Below are positions 57,143-64,000 of a stretch of 64,000 nt of DNA, piece by piece (the stretch's first letter is position 1; every line of letters begins with the position of its first letter). The notes beneath the pieces are model-generated. The model made no database searches, was not told where the DNA came from, and saw only the letters and a program-made list of their open reading frames with translations. The translations under genes were made by a program, and so were the position numbers. The stretch covers positions 23,229 to 87,228 of the forward strand of contig JAGSGF010000008.1 of the NCBI GenBank assembly GCA_023955335.1. Direction: 5' to 3'. Origin of the DNA: Yoonia sp. (GTDB lineage: Bacteria; Pseudomonadota; Alphaproteobacteria; Rhodobacterales; Rhodobacteraceae).

Positions 57143-57943
57143 ATGTCAGTACTGGTCGTCATCCCCGCCCGCTATGCCTCGACCCGTTATCCCGGGAAGC
57201 CGCTAGTTGAATTGCGCGGGGCGGGCGGTGACGCCAAAAGCTTGATCCGTCGCAGTTGGGATGCGGCAATGTCCGTGCAAGGCGTGGACCGCGTTGTGGT
57301 TGCGACTGATGATGACCGCATTCGCGAAACCTGTGAGGGGTTCGGCGCAGAAGTCGTCATGACATCCGAGAATTGCCAAAACGGGACCGAGCGTTGCGCT
57401 GAAGCTTTTGATGCGTTGGGTGGTGGATTTGATATTGTCGTCAACTTACAAGGCGATGCCCCGCTGACACCTGCTTGGTTCGTCGAAGACCTGGTGGCCA
57501 GCTTGCGCGCCGATCCTGTGGCCGAAGTGGCGACTCCTGTCCTGCGAACCGAAGGGGCCGCGTTGAATGGTTTGCTCGAGGATCGCCGCGCTGGTCGTGT
57601 TGGCGGAACGACTGCCGTTTTTGGGGCCAATCATAACGCGCTTTATTTTTCCAAAGAGGTTATTCCATACACGGGAAAAACCTATGCCGATGCTGATGAT
57701 ACGCCCGTTTTCCACCATGTTGGTGTCTATGCGTACCGCCCGTCCGCGCTCGCCGCTTATCCCCGCTGGCCCACTGGCCCGCTGGAGCAGCTAGAAGGTC
57801 TAGAGCAGTTGCGGTTTTTGGAACGTGGTGCGCATGTCCTGTGCGTCGAAGTTGACGCCAACGGGCGCCAGTTCTGGGAGTTGAATAACCCCGAAGATGT
57901 TCCGCGGATCGAGATGATGCTGTCCCAAATGGGTCTTGCGTGA
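57143..57943 (+). CDS. kdsB: 3-deoxy-manno-octulosonate cytidylyltransferase (KdsB/KpsU family)
   Basis: VLVVIPARYASTRYPGKPLVELRG...VVVATDDDRIRETCEGFGAEVVMTSENCQNGTERCAEA...VNLQGDAPL. Confidence 0.9.
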   Translation: MSVLVVIPARYASTRYPGKPLVELRGAGGDAKSLIRRSWDAAMSVQGVDRVVVATDDDRIRETCEGFGAEVVMTSENCQNGTERCAEAFDALGGGFDIVVNLQGDAPLTPAWFVEDLVASLRADPVAEVATPVLRTEGAALNGLLEDRRAGRVGGTTAVFGANHNALYFSKEVIPYTGKTYADADDTPVFHHVGVYAYRPSALAAYPRWPTGPLEQLEGLEQLRFLERGAHVLCVEVDANGRQFWELNNPEDVPRIEMMLSQMGLA

Positions 57944-59148
57944 CGGCCCTGTCCGTCAGCGTTATTATTGTCAGCCATGGACGGCCCGATGCGTTGTGCG
58001 TGGCCCTGACAGCGGTCGGACAGCTTGGGTACTCAAATTTCGAAATTGTCGTTGTGGCTGACTCCGCTGGCGTATCTGCCGTTCGTGCACATGCATTGGC
58101 TGACCAGATCAAGATCGTTTCGTTTGACACCCCCAACATCAGTGCCGCTCGCAATGCTGGCGTGGCTGTGGCCGCAGGAGAGATAATTGCATTCATTGAC
58201 GATGATGCTGTTCCCGAACCTAGTTGGTTGGTCCATCTGACCACACCATTTGCCGATGCGGCGGTGTCGGCGGCTGGCGGCTATGTCGTTGGGCGCAACG
58301 GGATCAGTTTTCAGTGGAAGGCCCGCACCGTTGATCCAGACGCGCAGACCAAAGCCTTGCAACTAAGCAGCGATGCCCCAGAGGTGTTCACAGGGACACC
58401 TGATTGCGCGATCAAGACCGAAGGTACAAACATGGCCGTGCGCCGTGATGTGATTATGGCGCTGGGAGGCTTTGATCCCGCGTTTCAATTCTATTTGGAT
58501 GAAACCGATCTGAATATGCGCCTTGGGCGGGCGGGCCACCGGACTGCGATTGTGCCCCGCGCACGGGTGCATCACGGATATGCGGCAAGCGGCAGGCGGC
58601 GGTTTGACCGCGTCCCAACCGACCTTCGCCAGATCGGCGCAAGCCTCGCGGTTTATCTGCGCAAACACGGCGGATCTTTGGGCGTCTTGGATGCCGAACG
58701 GGACGTTCAGCGCAAACGTTTGCTGACCCATATGGTCGCGGGGCGGTTGCTGCCGTCAGATGTTGCACCGGTTTTGGTGGGCTTTGACCGTGGATGTGCC
58801 GACGGGATGCAACGCGACTTTGGTGAGATCGCGACCGATATGGCGCCTCCTCCGTTTCGCAAATTTAACCAGCTGGAACGGCCTCTGCGATTTGTTGTCG
58901 GGCGGATCTGGCAGAAAAACAGGTTGCTCGCCAAGGCAGCGCGTTTGGTTCAGGCAGAAGATCGCGTTGCTGTTATAATCTTGTCACCTACGGCGCTTTT
59001 TCATCGGGTCCGATTTGTTGAGGCTGGCTACTGGCTGTGGACGGGCGGTCAATTCGGCAAAGCAGATCGCTCCGGGCCATGGCTGCAGATTTGGCGCCTA
59101 CGGATGCGTGCTGAAAATATCATCAAAAATTTTGCACACGGCCGCTGA
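57940..59148 (+). CDS. Glycosyltransferase family 2
   Basis: SVSVIIVSHGRPDALCVALTAVGQLGYSNFEIVVVADSAG...ISAARNAGVAVAAGEIIAFIDDDAVPEPSWLVHL. Confidence 0.92.
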   Translation: MTALSVSVIIVSHGRPDALCVALTAVGQLGYSNFEIVVVADSAGVSAVRAHALADQIKIVSFDTPNISAARNAGVAVAAGEIIAFIDDDAVPEPSWLVHLTTPFADAAVSAAGGYVVGRNGISFQWKARTVDPDAQTKALQLSSDAPEVFTGTPDCAIKTEGTNMAVRRDVIMALGGFDPAFQFYLDETDLNMRLGRAGHRTAIVPRARVHHGYAASGRRRFDRVPTDLRQIGASLAVYLRKHGGSLGVLDAERDVQRKRLLTHMVAGRLLPSDVAPVLVGFDRGCADGMQRDFGEIATDMAPPPFRKFNQLERPLRFVVGRIWQKNRLLAKAARLVQAEDRVAVIILSPTALFHRVRFVEAGYWLWTGGQFGKADRSGPWLQIWRLRMRAENIIKNFAHGR

Positions 59149-59279
59149 TTAGCTTAGTAGCAGCATGCAAGGGGCTGGTCGGTTAAATTTCCCCACGGTT
59201 TTGGCGTGACGTGGCTATTTATTGCCTGTTAGCTTCGTGCTAAGCGGCCTGATAATTTGTTGATGTGCGGAAGATAAAG

Positions 59280-60173
59280 ATGAAGAGAAAAGTCACCAAA
59301 GCCATCTTTCCTGTTGCCGGATTAGGTACGCGGTTTTTGCCGGCGACCAAGTCGGTGCCAAAGGAAATTATGACGCTGGTTGATCGCCCGTTGATTCAAT
59401 ACGCAATTGACGAAGCCCGTGCAGCGGGCATCAAAGAATTTATCTTTGTGACCTCGCGTGGAAAATCTGCGTTGGAAGATTATTTTGACCAAGCGCCTGA
59501 TTTAGAAAACTCCCTGCGCAAGGCAGGCAAGGATGAATTGCTTAAAACGCTGAAAGAAACCAGCATGGACAGCGGTGCGATTGCATATATTCGGCAACAT
59601 CGCCCTCTTGGCCTTGGCCATGCGGTTTGGTGCGCCCGTCGTTTGGTTGGGAATGAACCATTTGCCGTTATTTTGCCCGATGACGTGATCGCGGCCGAAA
59701 AACCGTGCTTGCAGCAAATGGTTGAAGCCTATGAAGAAACTGGTGGCAGTATGGTTGCCACGATGGAAGTGTCACCCGAAAAGACATCGTCTTATGGTGT
59801 GCTCGACGTTGCATCCCAGACTGGGGATGTTGTTACGGTTAAGGGGATGGTTGAAAAACCTGCTGCTGGCACCGCCCCGTCGAATTTGGCTGTGATCGGG
59901 CGCTATATTTTGTCGCCAAAGATCATGCAGAACTTGAACCGTATTGAAAAAGGTGCAGGCGGCGAATTACAGCTGACCGATGCGATTGCCAGAGAGATGG
60001 ACGAAGGTCGCGATGTGTTTGGCTATCGCTTTGATGGTAAGCGCTATGATTGCGGATCTAAAGCAGGGTATCTGCAAGCCATGGTTGCCTTTGCCTTAGA
60101 GCGCGAAGATCTTCGCGACGAATTTGGTGCATATCTGACCGAAATAATGGCTTTGCGGACTACTGCACGATAA
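59280..60173 (+). CDS. galU: UTP--glucose-1-phosphate uridylyltransferase
   Basis: KAIFPVAGLGTRFLPATKSVPKEIMTLVDRPLIQYAIDEARAAGIKEFIFVTSRGKSALEDYFD. Confidence 0.96.
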   Translation: MKRKVTKAIFPVAGLGTRFLPATKSVPKEIMTLVDRPLIQYAIDEARAAGIKEFIFVTSRGKSALEDYFDQAPDLENSLRKAGKDELLKTLKETSMDSGAIAYIRQHRPLGLGHAVWCARRLVGNEPFAVILPDDVIAAEKPCLQQMVEAYEETGGSMVATMEVSPEKTSSYGVLDVASQTGDVVTVKGMVEKPAAGTAPSNLAVIGRYILSPKIMQNLNRIEKGAGGELQLTDAIAREMDEGRDVFGYRFDGKRYDCGSKAGYLQAMVAFALEREDLRDEFGAYLTEIMALRTTAR

Positions 60174-60196
60174 TGGCTCAATGGGGGTGACCTGAT

Positions 60197-61366
60197 ATGT
60201 TGTCGCCCGTTGCTCGTCTTTTTGATATCACACGTTTGGTCAACCGCGCTGGTTTGCGCCCGACCGGCGTTGACCGGGTCGAGATCGCATATCTGCGTGC
60301 CTTGGTTTCTGACCCTACCCCGCTATTTGCCGTTGCACGCACCGCGCTGGGCTATGTTTTGATCGATCGCGCAGGTGCAAAGCGAACTCTTGCGGCGGTA
60401 AATGCAGATACGTGGGGGCAGCCGGATGTTATCAGTCGCTTGAACCCGCGATTGACTGCGCCGCGCAGATTGGGTCAGTCGTTTTTGCGCAAGCATGCCT
60501 TGGCCCGATGCTCACGTCACAGGCTGACCCGCATGTTAGCAGCCCAGCTGCCTTCTGGGTTTACCTATCTAAATGTTGGGCACAGCAATTTAAATGCGCG
60601 CATGTTTCAGGCGGTCGGTGCGGCCCACAAAGTTGTTTTGATCCATGACACCATCCCGTTGGACTATCCTGATACGCAAGCGCCGGGGGCAGTTGATGCC
60701 TTTGCTGCCAAGCTTTCGCTTGTGTCGGCGCATGCGGACATGGTCATCTGCACCTCGGCGCAATGTGCCGCAGACGTGACCCGTCATTTTGTTGCGCTGG
60801 GCCGTGTGCCGGATATGGTGACCGCCCATTTGGGGGTGGACGTGCCAACCCCTGACCTTGCGATGCAATGCCCTGATACGCCTTATTTTGTGACTGTCGG
60901 TACGATTGAGCCGCGTAAAAACCATGCGATGCTTCTGGATATTTGGGCGGATTGGCCGGATGCGCCACCGCTTGTGATTTGCGACAAGCGGGGGTGGAAT
61001 AATCAAGATGTTTTTGCCCGTTTGGACACCCGTCCTGCGCAGGTTATCGAACATAATGCGCTGTCTGATGGACAGATTGCAGCGCTGGTTAAAGGGGCCA
61101 CTGGGATGTTGTTCCCGTCGGGTGCAGAGGGCTTTGGCCTGCCCCCAGCCGAGGCATTGGCGCTTGGGACCCGTGTCGTTTGTGCCAGCCTGCCGGTTTA
61201 TGCGGATATTCTGGGTGACAGTGCCGTTTACGTGGCCGCCTGTGACCGCTGTCTATGGGAAAAGGCGATCAAAAAGCTCGTAGCTTTAGGCAGGTCTGAT
61301 CAAACACCGCAGTATGTTCCCCCAACTTGGGATGCACATTTCAAGACTGTGTTAAGTAAGGTCTGA
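60197..61366 (+). CDS. Glycosyltransferase family 4 (group 1)
   Basis: FVTVGTIEPRKNHAMLLDIWADWPDAPPLVICDKRGW...GATGMLFPSGAEGFGLPPAEALALGTRVVCASLPVYADILGDSAVYV. Confidence 0.92.
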   Translation: MLSPVARLFDITRLVNRAGLRPTGVDRVEIAYLRALVSDPTPLFAVARTALGYVLIDRAGAKRTLAAVNADTWGQPDVISRLNPRLTAPRRLGQSFLRKHALARCSRHRLTRMLAAQLPSGFTYLNVGHSNLNARMFQAVGAAHKVVLIHDTIPLDYPDTQAPGAVDAFAAKLSLVSAHADMVICTSAQCAADVTRHFVALGRVPDMVTAHLGVDVPTPDLAMQCPDTPYFVTVGTIEPRKNHAMLLDIWADWPDAPPLVICDKRGWNNQDVFARLDTRPAQVIEHNALSDGQIAALVKGATGMLFPSGAEGFGLPPAEALALGTRVVCASLPVYADILGDSAVYVAACDRCLWEKAIKKLVALGRSDQTPQYVPPTWDAHFKTVLSKV

Positions 61367-61403
61367 TTTAAGGTGCGGTGTTTATTGACGGAAGGGGGCA
61401 TCC

Positions 61404-62414
61404 TTGGGTGCATGGCAGTCATACCGACTTCGGGTTCAGCGTAAGCGGTGGCGTATTCGTGCGCTGCGCAAGCGGCGTGAGCTGTCGTCGGCTGTTAATC
61501 GGACGAACCAGATTAAGCCCGATGATATCCTTGTGTTTTCAACGTTCCGCAACGAAGCGGTGCGTCTTCCCTATTTTCTGAAATATTATCGCGATCTCGG
61601 GGTCAGCCATTTTATTATGGTCGACAACGAGAGTGACGATGGTGGTGCCGACTATCTGCGCGAACAACCTGATGTGTCGCTGTGGACCGCGCATGGGAGC
61701 TACAAACGGTCTCGCTTTGGCGTGGATTGGCTGAATTGGTTGCAGCGCAAGTATGCACATGGCCATTGGACGCTGGTCGTCGACCCGGACGAGCTGTTGA
61801 TTTACCCGTTCTGTGACACGCGTCCCTTGCGCGCGTTGACCGATTGGCTCGATGCGTCGTCGATTAAGTCGTTTGGTGCGATGCTGGTGGATATGTATCC
61901 CAAGGGGCCGGTTGATAACGTGCCGTACTGTGCCGGGGACAATCCGTTGGATATCGCCCGATGGTTCGACAGCGGCAATTATGTGATCAACCGTAACGAG
62001 GCATTTGGTAATCTGTGGATTCAAGGCGGCCCGCGTGCGCGGACGTTCTTTGCTGACGAACCGGCGCGTGCGCCTGCGTTGAATAAAATTCCGCTGGTCA
62101 AATGGGACCGTAATTATACTTACGTCAGCTCGACCCATATGCTGCTGCCCCGTGGCCTGAACCGTGTTTATGACGAGTGGGGCGGGGAAAAAGCGTCGGG
62201 TGCGCTGCTGCATACCAAATTCCTCTCAACCTTTACTGACAAAGCCCGTGAAGAATTGGAGCGCGGCGAGCATTACGCCAATTCGGTTGAATATAAGGCC
62301 TATGCATCGGGCATCGAACAGAACCCCGATATGTGGTGCAAGTGGTCTGAGAGATACATCAACTGGCGCCAATTGGAAATTTTGGGAATCATATCCAAAG
62401 GAAATTGGGCATGA
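61404..62414 (+). CDS. Glycosyltransferase family 2 (Glyco_tranf_2_4-like)
   Basis: DDILVFSTFRNEAVRLPYFLKYYRDLGVSHFIMVDNESDDGGADYLREQPDVSLW; TTG or internal start; ATGA overlap with next gene. Confidence 0.88.
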   Translation: MGAWQSYRLRVQRKRWRIRALRKRRELSSAVNRTNQIKPDDILVFSTFRNEAVRLPYFLKYYRDLGVSHFIMVDNESDDGGADYLREQPDVSLWTAHGSYKRSRFGVDWLNWLQRKYAHGHWTLVVDPDELLIYPFCDTRPLRALTDWLDASSIKSFGAMLVDMYPKGPVDNVPYCAGDNPLDIARWFDSGNYVINRNEAFGNLWIQGGPRARTFFADEPARAPALNKIPLVKWDRNYTYVSSTHMLLPRGLNRVYDEWGGEKASGALLHTKFLSTFTDKAREELERGEHYANSVEYKAYASGIEQNPDMWCKWSERYINWRQLEILGIISKGNWA

Positions 62415-64000
62415 CCGTTGGAATTGTCATGCTGGTCCACAACGCGTTTGACCGCGCCGAAGAAGTGATCCGCCATTGGGTTAAGGGTGGCTGCCCTGTG
62501 GTCGTCCATGTCGACAAAAACGTTGATAATGCTCTTCATGATGCGTTTGTTGGCAATTTGGCTGACTTAAAGCAGGTTAAGTTTTGCAAACGCCATTCCT
62601 GCGAATGGGGCACGTGGGGCATTGTCGCTGGGTCACAATCAGCCGCGACGCTGTTGCTAACTAGCTTTCCTGACGTACGGCACGCATATTTGACGTCTGG
62701 GTCGTGTATGCCGCTGCGCCCAGTCAGCGAACTTGTGCAGTACCTTGATAGCCGCCCGCGTACCGATTTCATCGAAAGCGCGACAACGGCTGATGTGCCT
62801 TGGACGGTCGGCGGCCTTGATGCTGAACGATTCACGCTGCGGTTTCCATTCTCGTGGAAAACGAACCGCCGCATGTTTGACGGCTATGTCAAACTGCAAC
62901 GCGCTGTTGGGTTCAAACGCAAAGTGCCTGCAGGTTTGATTCCCCATATGGGGTCGCAGTGGTGGTGTCTGACGCGTCAAACGCTCAGTGCGATGCTGCA
63001 AGACCCCGAACGCGAGGTTTACGACCGCTATTTCAAACGGGTCTGGATACCTGATGAAAGCTATTTCCAGACGCTCGTCCGCCTGTATTCAGGAAACATC
63101 GAAAGCCGGTCACTGACCTTGTCCAAGTTCGACTTTCAGGGCAAGCCGCATATCTTTTACGATGACCACCTACAATTGTTGCGCCGGTCCGACTGCTTTG
63201 TCGCGCGCAAAATTTGGCCGAACGCGGCGGGGCTGTATAAGACGTTTTTGACGGATGACGGCAGCGCAATGAAGGGCGCAGAGCCAAATCCAGGCAAGAT
63301 TGACCGGATTTTTTCTAGGGCAGTTGATCGCCGGACGCGCGGCCGACCTGGGCTGTATATGCAAAGCCGGTATCCCAATCGCGATTGGGAAAATGGTGTC
63401 ACATCAGCCCCGTATTCCGTTTTCGAAGGTTTCACTGAGCTGTTTGAGAACTTTGAGCCTTGGTTGGCCAAGGTCACCGGCGCGCGCGTGCATGGGCATC
63501 TTTACGCCCCTGACCGTGTTGAATTTGACGGGCGCCAAGGATCGTTTAGCGGTGCGTTGATCGACAACCCGATCTTGCGTGATTACAACAGCCAGATGTT
63601 CCTAACCAACCTTATCTGGAGCACGCGGGGCGAACGCCAGTGCATTCAATTTGGCCCGCAGGATTCGCAATTTGTTAGTTGGATGTTGGCCACGGACCCC
63701 AATGCGCATGTGTCTGTGATTTCGGGCGCTTGGGCGGTCAGGTTGTTCCAGTCCAACCGCAATTTTGCTGACATTCGCCAAGAGGCGGCGCATTTGCAGC
63801 AGGTCGAGAATGAACACCTCAGCGCGTTGCGGTCGCCGTGGGCCAAGGCGCGGGTCAAGATTTGGACGATGGCTGATTTCATTCAGGCGCCAATGGAGCC
63901 ATTGCAGTTGATCGTGGATGAAATGACCGGAAAAACTGTGCGACGCCTGACAGAGGCGCCCCGCATGGTCGACCTAACTGGATTTGGTCAATTTTTGCAG
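62411..64000 (+). CDS. Beta-1,6-N-acetylglucosaminyltransferase-like (GT14) with large C-terminal DUF5928-like region; truncated by right edge
   Basis: Manual translation: MTVGIVMLVHNAFDRAEEVIRHWVKGGCPVVVHVDKNVDNAL...RHSCEWGTWGIVAGSQSAATLLLTSFPDVRHAYLTSGSCMPLRP...WIPDESYFQTLVR; reads open to 64000; absent from ORF track because it is edge-truncated. Confidence 0.85.
   Translation, partial: MTVGIVMLVHNAFDRAEEVIRHWVKGGCPVVVHVDKNVDNALHDAFVGNLADLKQVKFCKRHSCEWGTWGIVAGSQSAATLLLTSFPDVRHAYLTSGSCMPLRPVSELVQYLDSRPRTDFIESATTADVPWTVGGLDAERFTLRFPFSWKTNRRMFDGYVKLQRAVGFKRKVPAGLIPHMGSQWWCLTRQTLSAMLQDPEREVYDRYFKRVWIPDESYFQTLVRLYSGNIESRSLTLSKFDFQGKPHIFYDDHLQLLRRSDCFVARKIWPNAAGLYKTFLTDDGSAMKGAEPNPGKIDRIFSRAVDRRTRGRPGLYMQSRYPNRDWENGVTSAPYSVFEGFTELFENFEPWLAKVTGARVHGHLYAPDRVEFDGRQGSFSGALIDNPILRDYNSQMFLTNLIWSTRGERQCIQFGPQDSQFVSWMLATDPNAHVSVISGAWAVRLFQSNRNFADIRQEAAHLQQVENEHLSALRSPWAKARVKIWTMADFIQAPMEPLQLIVDEMTGKTVRRLTEAPRMVDLTGFGQFLQ

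Noticed and set aside
59229-59243. TTAGC-TTCGT-GCTAA hairpin upstream of galU
   Set aside because: Short AT-containing stem with no U-tract; not distinguishable from chance.

Overview
Chromosomal window from an alphaproteobacterium, most likely Rhodobacteraceae (judged from protein content; not verified by search). About 45 CDS are supported; there are no rRNA, tRNA, CRISPR or IS elements. Left part (1-25 kb): partial Hint-domain protein, a ccdAB toxin-antitoxin pair, and a stress/central-carbon island (class I FBP aldolase, a 2832-aa cyclic beta-1,2-glucan synthase, tandem UspA, PEP synthase, PfkB, Hsp20, APH-like kinase, PRPP synthetase, DUF5765- and DUF4386-like membrane proteins, MacAB-like exporter). 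Most transcription units in this island carry an FNR/CRP-type palindrome (TTGAT/C-N4-A/GTCAA); I place eight strong sites and one near-site. Several reading frames here look broken: a DUF5765-like gene with an apparent 1-nt frameshift, a CDGSH iron-sulfur gene with an in-frame TAA, and an APH-like gene with a C8 tract at its probable true start. A 44-aa single-TM ORF absent from the ORF track sits just after an FNR-type box. Middle part (25-55 kb): housekeeping genes (hemH, ComF, grxC, nitrilase, MarR, ubiG, pip, peptide-type ABC transporter, rimP-nusA-ylxR-infB, mutT, argJ, parvulin, secA, PBP-OmpA fusion, radC, dnaJ-dnaK). A promoter plus an intrinsic-terminator-like hairpin directly upstream of rimP suggests an attenuated leader. 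Right part (55-64 kb): surface polysaccharide locus (ABC-2 permease, cysQ, kdsB-like, galU, several glycosyltransferases, and a truncated GT14-like/DUF5928-like protein at the right edge). No clearly new multi-gene system is proven; the best leads are the FNR-type island with its small ORF and decaying genes, and the rimP leader.
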